Shown here piece by piece: positions 8,120 to 16,335 of a DNA stretch of 64,000 nucleotides (its first letter is position 1; every line of letters starts with the position of its first letter). The stretch lies in the NCBI RefSeq assembly GCF_040493455.1, contig NZ_JANFDA010000001.1, positions 682,001-746,000 on the forward strand, given 5' to 3'. Below the pieces are notes generated by a model that saw only the letters and a list, made by a program, of their open reading frames with translations, ran no database searches and had not been told where the DNA came from. The translations under genes and the position numbers were made by a program. The DNA comes from Microcosmobacter sp040493455. GTDB taxonomy: Bacteria; Bacteroidota; Bacteroidia; Flavobacteriales; Flavobacteriaceae.

Positions 8120-8992
8120 TTAAGGCACCTTGTGTCCTTGACTAGCAACCAATATTAAAAACCAATCCTCGAGCTCCAAGTCTATCTTTGTAGCCGCCAC
8201 CGCATCAGTAATTCTTTGCGTATTTGTAGTTCCGATTACTGGATGAATTCCCGAAGGATGTTTCAAAATCCAAGCCAATAACAATTGGTCTTCAGTGGCA
8301 TTATATTTATCCATAAGCTCACCAAGCTGTCGATGTATCCTTCTGGTTTGCTCAGTGTCTTCTCTAAACACATTACCAAGAGGAGACCAAGCCATTGGTG
8401 TAATGCCATTTGTAATCATGTAATCCAGAGTGCCATCATGCATGGCCGAAAATTGCGTTAAGGAAAATTCAATTTGGTTTACATCTACATCAGCTCTTAG
8501 TCCAACCATTTCCATTTGACTCGGTGTGAAGTTAGACACGCCAAAGCCTCTTATTTTACCCTCTTTTTTCAAAAGCGTAATCGCTTCTGCAATCTCTTCG
8601 GCAACCATCAATGGGCTAGGTCTATGTAAAAGCAAAAGATCTAAGTAATCAGTTTTTAGGTTTTGAAGCGATTGCTCAACAGACCAAATGATATAATCCT
8701 TACTATAATCGTAGTGTTTTACTTTGTTAGATCTGTTATCAGACAGATATTGGATGCCACACTTACTAATAATTTGAATATCACTTCTATTAATCCCACT
8801 ATTGGCAAAAGCATCACCAAATTCAGCCTCAGTAGTATAGGCGCCATAAATATCGGCATGGTCAAAAGTAGTAATGCCTTGATCAAGGCAATGATTCATG
8901 ATTGATATCATACTTTTTGAGTCCATTGCCTTACCCCATTTTCCCCAGGTCATGGTTCCAGCAATAATCTTTGAAAAATCTCCAGAATTCAT
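8120..8992 (-). CDS. Aldo/keto reductase
   Basis: A 290-residue NADPH-dependent aldo/keto reductase of the short, YdhF-like type. The catalytic tetrad is visible as Asp44 and Tyr49 in FDHADIYG, Lys77 in IISKCG, and His123 in LLLLHRP. The cofactor region GVSNFTPSQM and the C-terminal HPVIGTTNTQRI fit the family. Physiological substrate cannot be told. It leads a three-gene minus-strand unit with the HD hydrolase and the AlbA_2-type protein. The upstream region is divergent with moxR. Confidence 0.93.
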   Translation of the reverse strand: MNSGDFSKIIAGTMTWGKWGKAMDSKSMISIMNHCLDQGITTFDHADIYGAYTTEAEFGDAFANSGINRSDIQIISKCGIQYLSDNRSNKVKHYDYSKDYIIWSVEQSLQNLKTDYLDLLLLHRPSPLMVAEEIAEAITLLKKEGKIRGFGVSNFTPSQMEMVGLRADVDVNQIEFSLTQFSAMHDGTLDYMITNGITPMAWSPLGNVFREDTEQTRRIHRQLGELMDKYNATEDQLLLAWILKHPSGIHPVIGTTNTQRITDAVAATKIDLELEDWFLILVASQGHKVP

Positions 8993-9099
8993 AAGCTTTT
9001 CTTAAACTTTAAAAATAGAAAACTAAAAAGTCTTAAACCTGTTTTAAATACTGAATTTTTAACCAATTGTTAACAGCATCCCCGAAATAATTTTAACAA

Positions 9100-9131
9100 T
9101 TTGCAAGCCTCGATTTCACTAATTATATTCG
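9100..9131 (+). promoter_or_regulatory. Promoter of the Bat operon (moxR)
   Basis: TTTG (9100-9103), 20 bases, TATATTCG (9124-9131) closely fits the Bacteroidota housekeeping promoter TTTG-N17-23-TAnnTTTG. The predicted start is about 15 bases before the moxR ATG. Confidence 0.75.
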
Positions 9132-9152
9132 GGACTTTAAAAATTTTTAAAA

Positions 9153-10154
9153 ATGGAAGAAACCAGTACAATTGATATTAAGTCGATTAACGAGAAAATT
9201 GAACAGGAAAGTGCTTTTGTCGATTTACTGACCTTGGAAATGAACAAGGTTATCGTTGGCCAAAAAGAAATGGTCGAACGCTTATTAATAGGATTACTTG
9301 GTCAAGGTCACATTCTACTAGAAGGTGTGCCTGGGCTAGCAAAAACTTTGGCGATTAACACACTGTCTCAGGCAGTAGCCGGAAGTTTTAGTAGAATCCA
9401 GTTTACCCCAGATTTATTACCTGCCGATGTCGTAGGTACATTAATCTACAACATTAAAGAAAATGATTTCTCTATAAAGAAAGGGCCAATCTTTGCCAAT
9501 TTCGTTTTAGCGGATGAGATCAACAGAGCACCAGCCAAAGTACAATCCGCTTTACTTGAAGCAATGCAAGAGAAGCAAGTAACAATTGGTGACGAAACTT
9601 TCATCTTGGACAAACCATTCCTGGTAATGGCAACTCAAAACCCAGTGGAGCAAGAAGGAACATATCCATTACCAGAAGCTCAGGTAGACCGTTTTATGCT
9701 CAAGACCGTTATTGATTATCCAAAAATCGATGAAGAGCAATTGATTATTAGAGCAAACTTAAAGGGAGGCTTCGAAAAAGTAAACCCTGTGGTTTCCATC
9801 GAGCAAATCCTAAAAGCTCAAAAAGCAGTGAGAGATGTGTATATGGACGAAAAGATAGAGAAATACATCCTTGATATCATTTTTGCAACACGATACCCAG
9901 AAAAATATAAACTTTCCGAAATACAACCTTTAATTTCTTTTGGTGCTTCCCCTCGTGGAAGTATCAATTTAGCTACTGCTGCTAAGTGCTATGCATTTAT
10001 TAAGCGAAGAGGGTACGTCATACCCGAAGATGTTAGAGCAGTAGTACATGATGTACTTCGTCATAGAATTGGCATTACATACGAAGCAGAAGCTGAAAAT
10101 GTTACCTCAGAAGACATCATTAATAAAATCGTTAACGAAATAGAAGTGCCATAG
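9153..10154 (+). CDS. moxR: MoxR-family AAA+ ATPase
   Basis: A 333-residue MoxR ATPase, a chaperone-like AAA+ protein that works with VWA-domain proteins. Walker A is GVPGLAKT (58-65), Walker B is VLADEINR (118-125), sensor 1 is in MATQNP, and the Arg-containing SFGASPRGS block follows. It is the first gene of the Bat (aerotolerance) operon and has its own promoter. The Bat gene order moxR, DUF58, fusion protein, batA, batB, batC, batD, batE is well known in Bacteroidota and is linked to envelope and oxidative-stress tolerance. Confidence 0.96.
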   Translation: MEETSTIDIKSINEKIEQESAFVDLLTLEMNKVIVGQKEMVERLLIGLLGQGHILLEGVPGLAKTLAINTLSQAVAGSFSRIQFTPDLLPADVVGTLIYNIKENDFSIKKGPIFANFVLADEINRAPAKVQSALLEAMQEKQVTIGDETFILDKPFLVMATQNPVEQEGTYPLPEAQVDRFMLKTVIDYPKIDEEQLIIRANLKGGFEKVNPVVSIEQILKAQKAVRDVYMDEKIEKYILDIIFATRYPEKYKLSEIQPLISFGASPRGSINLATAAKCYAFIKRRGYVIPEDVRAVVHDVLRHRIGITYEAEAENVTSEDIINKIVNEIEVP

Positions 10155-10158
10155 GATT

Positions 10159-10263
10159 GTCATTCCTGTGTGTCACCCTGAGCTCAGTCGAAGGGAAAGC
10201 AGGAATCTCATAATTATTTCAAGAGCTTAAATGCATTAGATTCCGCATCGAGTGCGGAATGAC
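10159..10263 (+). repeat. REP/MITE-like intergenic repeat inside the Bat operon
   Basis: The element is bounded by GTCATTCC (10159-10166) and GGAATGAC (10256-10263). Inside are the palindrome CTGAGCTCAG (10178-10187) within CCCT..AGGG, the pair ATTCCTG/CAGGAAT (10162-10168 with 10200-10206), and the hairpin ATTCCGCA-TCGAG-TGCGGAAT (10240-10260). Similar intergenic palindromes (CTGAGC-AGTCGAAG type) are common in Flavobacteriaceae. It separates moxR from the DUF58 gene. Confidence 0.75.
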
Positions 10264-10273
10264 AAAAAGAACA

Positions 10274-11140
10274 ATGGATACTAAGGAATTACTTAAGAAA
10301 GTACGAAAGATAGAGATTAAGACACGCCGTTTGTCTGATCACATTTTTGGAGGAGAATATCATTCTACCTTCAAAGGGCGAGGTATGACTTTTTCTGAAG
10401 TAAGACAGTATCAATATGGTGATGATGTAAGAAACATCGATTGGAATGTAACAGCACGCTATAACGAACCTTACGTAAAGGTATTCGAAGAAGAGCGAGA
10501 GCTTACGATGATGCTCATGGTAGATATTTCTGGTTCAGAATTATTTGGAACAGAGCAGCAATTCAAAAATGAAATCATTACAGAAGTTGCTGCAACCTTG
10601 GCATTTTCTGCAACACAGAATAATGATAAGATTGGTCTCATACTGTTTTCTGATGAGGTTGAGTTGTACATACCACCAAAGAAAGGACGATCACATGTTC
10701 TCAGGATTATTAGAGAGCTTTTAGAATTTCAGCCAAAGAGCAAACAAACCAATATTGCAGAGGCTTTGAAATTCTTGTCCAACGTCATGAAAAAGAAAGC
10801 CATAGTCTTTTTAATGAGCGATTTCATTGCAGATGATTATGAACATACTCTAAAAATAGCATCAGGACGTCACGACGTTACAGGAATTAGAATCTATGAT
10901 AAGCACGAAGAAGCGATTCCAAATTTAGGAATGGTACAAATGCAAGATGAAGAAACAGGAGAGCTATTGTTGGTAAACACAGCTTCAAAAAGTGTGAGAA
11001 GGAATTACTCAACATTCTACAAAGACAAAGTAGACTATTATAAAAATAGTTTTTCAAAATCTGGAGCAGGAACAATAAACTGTAGAGTAGATGAGAGTTA
11101 TGTGAAAAAGTTATTGGGATATTTTAAGCGAAGAGGATAG
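10274..11140 (+). CDS. DUF58 domain-containing protein of the Bat operon
   Basis: A 288-residue cytoplasmic DUF58 protein with a VWA-like fold. The start MDTKELLKKVRKIEIKTRR is the conserved one for this family; the in-frame ATG at 10259 lies inside the repeat and is rejected. Visible blocks are GEYHSTFKGRGMTFSEVR, YGDDVRNIDWNVTAR (about 49-62), and MVDISGS (82-88), a MIDAS-type DxSxS. DUF58 proteins are typical partners of MoxR ATPases. Confidence 0.94.
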   Translation: MDTKELLKKVRKIEIKTRRLSDHIFGGEYHSTFKGRGMTFSEVRQYQYGDDVRNIDWNVTARYNEPYVKVFEEERELTMMLMVDISGSELFGTEQQFKNEIITEVAATLAFSATQNNDKIGLILFSDEVELYIPPKKGRSHVLRIIRELLEFQPKSKQTNIAEALKFLSNVMKKKAIVFLMSDFIADDYEHTLKIASGRHDVTGIRIYDKHEEAIPNLGMVQMQDEETGELLLVNTASKSVRRNYSTFYKDKVDYYKNSFSKSGAGTINCRVDESYVKKLLGYFKRRG

Positions 11141-11162
11141 TTCTAAAAGTAGTAAGATATAA

Positions 11163-12860
11163 GTGAAAAGAGATAAGTCAAATAGTATTGAAAGTAGTTT
11201 TAGCAGAATATGCCTTCTGTCCGTTACTTTCTTGTTGCTATTCACAAATGCCTTAACAGCCCAAGTCACGTCATCTATAGATTCTACAAAGATTAAAATA
11301 GGTGAAGAAATTAAGTATGAAATTCAGGTTGAAGCAGATACAACACAAGTTGTAGTATTCCCAGAAGGACAAACTTTTTTGCCTTTAGAAGTTATAGAAT
11401 CATACAAAATTGATACGACCAAAAAAGATGCACGCTATAAGCTCATCAAAAAATATGGGCTTACTCAGTTCGATTCTGGAGCTTACATTATTCCCAAACA
11501 AAAGATTCTGGTAGGCGAAAAATTGTTCTTTACTGATTCTTTGAGGGTTGAAGTCAATAATGTTGAAGTAGACACCTCTAAGCAAAAGCTTTATGACATA
11601 AAGCCAATTATAGAAGTAGACAAAAGAGGAGGTAATTGGTGGAAATACTTACTTCTCACACTGCTTATCATTGGGTTAGTAGCGTTCTTATTATACTGGT
11701 TCATTTGGAGACAAAAACCTCTTACTGAAGAAGAAAAAGAGGCATTATTGCCACCTTACGATAGAGCCAAACTCGCTATCCAAAAACTAGAAGACAGTAA
11801 TTATTTAGAAAATTCGGAGATAAAACGTTTTTATTCTGAATTAACACTAATCATAAGGAAATTTTTAGACGAAAAAGTTTATGACCACGCTTTAGAAAGT
11901 ACTACCGATCAATTGATTGATCGCTTAAACTTGCTAAAAGATGGAAATCAGTTTGATTTTTCAAACAATACCATAAAAAATATTGATACCATTCTAAAAC
12001 GTGCAGATTTAGTAAAGTTCGCCAAGTCTACTCCAGATATAGAACTTGCAAAAATAGACTTATCTACAGTAGCCAAAGAAGTTGATGAGGTTAAAGCAGT
12101 TTTGCCTGAACCTACAGAAGAAGAAAAATTACTAGATCAGCAATACAGAGAAGCACAAGAGCGAAAAAAGAAACGCAAGAAGATCCTTATTACGACTCTC
12201 ATTTCACTATTCTTACTCGTAGCGACATTTGTTGGATTTGGGATTAAGTATGGTTTTGAGTATGTAAAAGATACAGTCATAGGTCACGAAAGCAAAGAAT
12301 TGCTTGAAGGTGATTGGGTAAAAAGTGAATATGGTTTCCCACCTATCGCTATAGAAACACCAAAAGTGCTTAAGCGTATGGAAGCACCACTTCCTCCAGA
12401 GATGAAGGATAAGGTGAAAATTGCCATGTTTGGATATGGTAGTTTAATTGATCAGTTCAATATTGTTGTTGCCACGACAAGAATAAATCAACCAGCATCC
12501 AAAGACGAACAGGAGCAACAACAAGAAATTGATTTGAGCTTAGCCATTGAAGGAAGTTTACAGACTTGGGAAAGCAACGGGGTAAAAAACATTATTACTA
12601 AAAATGATAAGTTTGTTACACCAAATGGAGCAGAAGGGTTAAGAACTCATGGTACAGCAGAATTTCCAACAGTTATCCCAGATGATTTTAACGAAGGAAG
12701 TTATACGATGCTTACCTTTTCTAATGAAAATGTAATTCAGCAGATTGTATTAGTTTGGAAGAAAGATGATGTTTATGCAGACAAAATGATAGAACGCATC
12801 ATAGATTCCATTGAGCTTCAAAATAAACAACCAGAAAAAGAACAAAAAGAAGACGAATAA
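11163..12860 (+). CDS. Bat-operon membrane protein (BatD-like N-terminus, DUF4381-like middle, extra C-terminal domain)
   Basis: A 565-residue protein. The start is GTG at 11163, with an in-frame TAA directly before it and no nearby ATG. Residues 1-33 are a signal peptide ending in LTAQ. A periplasmic beta-domain follows (about 35-135), then a membrane segment (about 158-182, NWWKYLLLTLL..), a DUF4381-like cytoplasmic part (ENSEIKRFYSELTLIIRKFLDEK), a second membrane segment (about 340-362) and a 200-residue C-terminal domain that I do not recognise. DUF4381-type proteins normally stop before the second membrane segment, so this C-terminal extension is notable. It overlaps batA by 1 bp (TAATG). 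Confidence 0.8.
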   Translation: MKRDKSNSIESSFSRICLLSVTFLLLFTNALTAQVTSSIDSTKIKIGEEIKYEIQVEADTTQVVVFPEGQTFLPLEVIESYKIDTTKKDARYKLIKKYGLTQFDSGAYIIPKQKILVGEKLFFTDSLRVEVNNVEVDTSKQKLYDIKPIIEVDKRGGNWWKYLLLTLLIIGLVAFLLYWFIWRQKPLTEEEKEALLPPYDRAKLAIQKLEDSNYLENSEIKRFYSELTLIIRKFLDEKVYDHALESTTDQLIDRLNLLKDGNQFDFSNNTIKNIDTILKRADLVKFAKSTPDIELAKIDLSTVAKEVDEVKAVLPEPTEEEKLLDQQYREAQERKKKRKKILITTLISLFLLVATFVGFGIKYGFEYVKDTVIGHESKELLEGDWVKSEYGFPPIAIETPKVLKRMEAPLPPEMKDKVKIAMFGYGSLIDQFNIVVATTRINQPASKDEQEQQQEIDLSLAIEGSLQTWESNGVKNIITKNDKFVTPNGAEGLRTHGTAEFPTVIPDDFNEGSYTMLTFSNENVIQQIVLVWKKDDVYADKMIERIIDSIELQNKQPEKEQKEDE

Positions 12861-13864
12861 TGCTAGAAGGGATTGAGTTTTTAAATAAGAAGTTATTCTG
12901 GGCAATGTTATTATTGCCTCTGGCCCTGATATGGTATCTATTCAAATACAAGCGTCAAACAGCAGAACTAAAAATGTCTAGCCTTAAAGGCTTTAAAGTA
13001 AGAAGTTCAATACTCCCAAAATTCAGGCATCTTCTATTTGTGTTCAGGTTATTAGCCCTTGGATTATTAATCACAGCTTTGGCAAGACCGAGAACTGTAG
13101 ATGTGAGTTCTAAGACAAAGACAACTAAAGGTATTGATATTGTAATGGCAATCGACGTGTCAGCAAGTATGTTGGCCAAAGATCTTAAACCAAACAGGTT
13201 AGAAGCACTCAAAGATGTAGCCTCAGAATTTATTAAAGGAAGACCTAATGATAGAATTGGTTTGGTGGAATATGCAGGAGAAAGTTTTACAAAAACGCCA
13301 ATTACGACAGATAAAGCCATTGTATTACGTTCCTTAAATGATGTGAAGTACAATACAATTATAGAAAGTGGTACAGCCATAGGAATGGGATTAGCCACAT
13401 CTGTAAATCGATTGAAAGACAGTAAGGCCTTAAGTAAGGTTATTATTCTATTAACAGATGGTGTGAATAATTCTGGTGAGATTGACCCAAAGATTGCTTC
13501 GGATTTAGCAGTAGAATTTGGGATTAAAGTCTATACAATTGGATTAGGAACCAATGGTATGGCATTATCTCCAATTTCATTTAAACATAATGGTGATTTT
13601 CACTACGGAAGAGTTCAGGTAGAAATAGATGAAGAACTGTTAGAAGAAATCGCTGAAGTTACAGGAGGAAAATATTTTAGAGCGACTGATAACAAAAAGT
13701 TAGCTCAGATATATGATGAAATTAATAAGCTTGAAAAAACAGAAATAGAAGAATTTAAATTCTATAATTATCAAGAAAAATATAGACCGTTAGTATTACT
13801 GGCTGGCCTTTTATTGATGTTAGAATTGTTATTGCGTTTTACAATTTTCAGAAGCTTTATTTAA
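12860..13864 (+). CDS. batA: BatA, VWA-domain membrane protein
   Basis: A 334-residue protein with two N-terminal membrane helices (about 10-28 and 58-75), a VWA domain with the MIDAS motif DVSAS (99-103), the threonine in KTPITTD and the aspartate in LLTDGVNNSG, and a C-terminal membrane helix (about 310-330). It is coupled to the preceding gene by a 1-bp overlap. Bat proteins are thought to form an envelope complex with MoxR; the detailed role is unknown. Confidence 0.93.
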   Translation: MLEGIEFLNKKLFWAMLLLPLALIWYLFKYKRQTAELKMSSLKGFKVRSSILPKFRHLLFVFRLLALGLLITALARPRTVDVSSKTKTTKGIDIVMAIDVSASMLAKDLKPNRLEALKDVASEFIKGRPNDRIGLVEYAGESFTKTPITTDKAIVLRSLNDVKYNTIIESGTAIGMGLATSVNRLKDSKALSKVIILLTDGVNNSGEIDPKIASDLAVEFGIKVYTIGLGTNGMALSPISFKHNGDFHYGRVQVEIDEELLEEIAEVTGGKYFRATDNKKLAQIYDEINKLEKTEIEEFKFYNYQEKYRPLVLLAGLLLMLELLLRFTIFRSFI

Positions 13865-13876
13865 AGCATTTAGTAA

Positions 13877-14914
13877 ATGTATCAATTAGAAGAAAAAATA
13901 TGGTTCTGGACACTGTTGGCAATCCCAACGCTAGTTTTGTTGTTCCTCATTTTACAAATTTGGAAGCGAAACGCACAGCGCAAGTTTGCTAATTCTACCT
14001 TATTGAAAAGGTTAAGCCCAAACCAGTCGTTATTCAAGTCAGCACTAAAAATCGTAGTACTGAGTTTGGCTTTTGCATGCCTTACAATTGCTTTAGTAAA
14101 CCCTAAAATTGGTACTAAGTTAGAGACTGTAAGGAGTCAAGGGGTAGATATTGTATTTGCCATAGACGTATCCAAAAGTATGTTGGCTGAAGATATTGCC
14201 CCAAACCGATTAGAAAAATCTAAGCAGTTGGTAACGCAAATCATCAATAATCTGGTAAGTGATAGAATTGGTATCATTGCTTATGCAGGTAAGGCGTTTC
14301 CGCAATTACCAATCACAACAGATTACGCTTCGGCTAAGATGTTTTTACAAAACATGAATACAGATATGCTGTCTTCTCAAGGAACAGCCATAAACGAAGC
14401 CATACAATTAGCGAGAACTTATTACAGCGATGACGAGCAAACCAGTAGAATTTTAATCATCATTTCTGATGGAGAAGACCATAGTAATGAAGCTGCTGAA
14501 GTTGCCGAAGCTGCCAGTGAAGAAGGCATCAGGATATTTACTATTGGTGTTGGAGACCCTAAAGGAGGACCAATTCCTATAAAGAGAAATGGTGTTGTAT
14601 TGAATTACAAGAAAGACAATAATGGCGAAACGGTAATTACTAAGCTCAATGAAGAGACGCTTCAAACTATAGCAGATGAAGCAAATGGAGCCTATATTAA
14701 TGGAAAACGCACCAAGGATGTTGTAGAATCCATTAAGGATATTCTAATACAAATGGATAAAAAAGAATTTGAAGCAAAACAATTTGCAGACTTCAAATCA
14801 CAGTTCCAGTGGTTTTTAGGTTTAGGGATTTTATTACTGTTTTTAGACATTTTCCTTTTAGAGCGTAAAACAGCCTGGTTAAAGAAACTTAATCTATTCA
14901 ATGAAAACTTTTAA
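13877..14914 (+). CDS. batB: BatB, VWA-domain membrane protein
   Basis: A 345-residue paralogue of BatA, 12 bp downstream. It has N-terminal membrane helices (about 9-28 and 55-73), the MIDAS motif DVSKS (97-101), LPITTDYA and IISDGEDHSNEA, and a C-terminal helix (about 312-330). The BatA/BatB pair is standard for the operon. Confidence 0.93.
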   Translation: MYQLEEKIWFWTLLAIPTLVLLFLILQIWKRNAQRKFANSTLLKRLSPNQSLFKSALKIVVLSLAFACLTIALVNPKIGTKLETVRSQGVDIVFAIDVSKSMLAEDIAPNRLEKSKQLVTQIINNLVSDRIGIIAYAGKAFPQLPITTDYASAKMFLQNMNTDMLSSQGTAINEAIQLARTYYSDDEQTSRILIIISDGEDHSNEAAEVAEAASEEGIRIFTIGVGDPKGGPIPIKRNGVVLNYKKDNNGETVITKLNEETLQTIADEANGAYINGKRTKDVVESIKDILIQMDKKEFEAKQFADFKSQFQWFLGLGILLLFLDIFLLERKTAWLKKLNLFNENF

Positions 14915-14968
14915 GAAAACATTAAAACGATTTACAGAATAGGTTTAATATCTTGGTTAACACAAAAC

Positions 14969-15466
14969 ATGAACAAAATTAAATACATACTCTTTTTTCT
15001 TGGTCTACCACTAATAATGGCGGCTCAAGATTCCCAACTTTCAGTTTTCGATAATCTGGTGGACAAAACCTGGTATGCAGAAGGTAAATGGGGAGATGGA
15101 AGTGCTTTTAAGCAAGAAGTGACTTTTGAGTATGATTTAGGCAAAGCCATAGTTACAGCAAAATCTAAAGGGTTTGTTGATGCCGAACAAACAAAAATAG
15201 GAGACAGAAACTTAGGCATTAGAAAATTTGATAAATCGTCTAATACTATCAAGTTTTGGGAGTTCGATGTTTTTGGAGGTGTTACAGAAGGTACCGTTAT
15301 GCAAGAGGGTAAGAATATTGTCTATCAATATAAATATGGCACTAGTATTGTAACAGATATGTGGGAATATGTAGATGATTCAACCTATAATTTCAAAGTA
15401 GGAAGTTATAAGGACGGAAAATGGGAACAAGTGTATTTGAGTACTAAATTCATTCAAAAGAAATAA
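14969..15466 (+). CDS. Secreted lipocalin-like protein inserted in the Bat operon
   Basis: A 165-residue protein with a cleavable signal peptide (MNKIKYILFFLGLPLIMAAQ). The mature part has the WYAEGKWGDGSAFKQEVTFEYDLGKAIVTAKSKG pattern of alternating beta-strands seen in DUF1579-like or lipocalin/calycin proteins. No catalytic motif is visible. It sits between batB and batC, where the standard operon has no gene, with 54 bp before it and 5 bp after it, so it is co-transcribed with batC. Function unknown. Confidence 0.8.
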   Translation: MNKIKYILFFLGLPLIMAAQDSQLSVFDNLVDKTWYAEGKWGDGSAFKQEVTFEYDLGKAIVTAKSKGFVDAEQTKIGDRNLGIRKFDKSSNTIKFWEFDVFGGVTEGTVMQEGKNIVYQYKYGTSIVTDMWEYVDDSTYNFKVGSYKDGKWEQVYLSTKFIQKK

Positions 15467-15471
15467 TACTA

Positions 15472-16314
15472 ATGAACATGAGAACAGTCATTACAGTTTT
15501 ATTATCATTGAGTGTCTTTATATCTTTTTCACAAGAGAAAAAGGATAAAGAAAAGATAAAGGCGGAGAAGAAAGCCAATAACTTCATTTACGAAGGAAAT
15601 AATTTGGTAGATGGTGATTTTGTAGCTGCAGAGATGGAGTATCGTAAAGCCATTTCAGAACAATCCAATGCAGCAGGCACCTACAATTTAGCACACTCAT
15701 ATTATAACAAAGGTAATTTTGAAGAGGCGCTATATAGAACACAGCAAGCAGCCATATTAGCTAAGACGAAAGAAGAAAAACACAAAGCCTATCACAATAT
15801 TGGTAATATTTTGATGCAGAATGAAATGTGTAAAGAAGCTGTTGAAGCCTTTAAAAATGCATTGAGAAACGATCCTACAGATGATGAAACCCGCTACAAT
15901 TTTGCTTTAGCAAAAGAATGCGCCAAAGACCAAGGCGGAGGTGGTGAAGATGAAAATGAAGATAAGAAGGATCAGAAAGACCAAAACAAAGAAGATCAGC
16001 AAAAGAAGGAAGACGAGAATAAGGATAATAAAGAGCAGAAAAAAGATCAAGGAGAAGACAAGAAAGAAAAAGGCGAAGAAAAGGAAGATGAAAACGGAAA
16101 GCCAAAAGATGAAAAGAAGCAAGATCAAAAAGATGAGGGCAAAGGTGATAAGGAGAAAAAGCAGCAAAAGCCAAAACCACAACCAGGAAAATTATCTAAG
16201 CAGCAAATAAAGAACTTGCTACAGGCCATGAATGATAAAGAACAAAAAGTTCAAGAGAAGATGAATGCCAAGAAACAAAAAGGCCAAAAAATAAAAACAG
16301 ATAAAGATTGGTAA
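15472..16314 (+). CDS. batC: BatC, TPR protein
   Basis: A 280-residue protein with a signal peptide (to about residue 20, ISFSQ) and two to three TPR units (about 35-145, e.g. AAGTYNLAHSYYNKGNFEEAL and KAYHNIGNILMQNEMCKEAVEAFKNALRNDPTDDETRYNFA). A highly charged Lys/Glu/Asp/Gln-rich stretch follows (about 155-240) and is probably disordered. Starts at 15472 and 15478 are both possible. The low-complexity stretch gives long antisense ORFs that are not genes. Confidence 0.9.
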   Translation: MNMRTVITVLLSLSVFISFSQEKKDKEKIKAEKKANNFIYEGNNLVDGDFVAAEMEYRKAISEQSNAAGTYNLAHSYYNKGNFEEALYRTQQAAILAKTKEEKHKAYHNIGNILMQNEMCKEAVEAFKNALRNDPTDDETRYNFALAKECAKDQGGGGEDENEDKKDQKDQNKEDQQKKEDENKDNKEQKKDQGEDKKEKGEEKEDENGKPKDEKKQDQKDEGKGDKEKKQQKPKPQPGKLSKQQIKNLLQAMNDKEQKVQEKMNAKKQKGQKIKTDKDW

Positions 16315-16335
16315 ACAACGCAATTGCTATTTAGA

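Noticed and set aside
10259..10273. Earlier ATG at 10259 for the DUF58 gene
   Set aside because: It lies inside the intergenic repeat; the family start MDTKELLKK is at 10274.
12955..13398. Antisense 147-residue ORF over batA
   Set aside because: It is the reverse frame of a conserved VWA gene; no start signal and no family likeness.
15875..16210. ORFs on both strands across the charged part of batC
   Set aside because: They come from the low-complexity Lys/Glu codons and are rich in single residues only.
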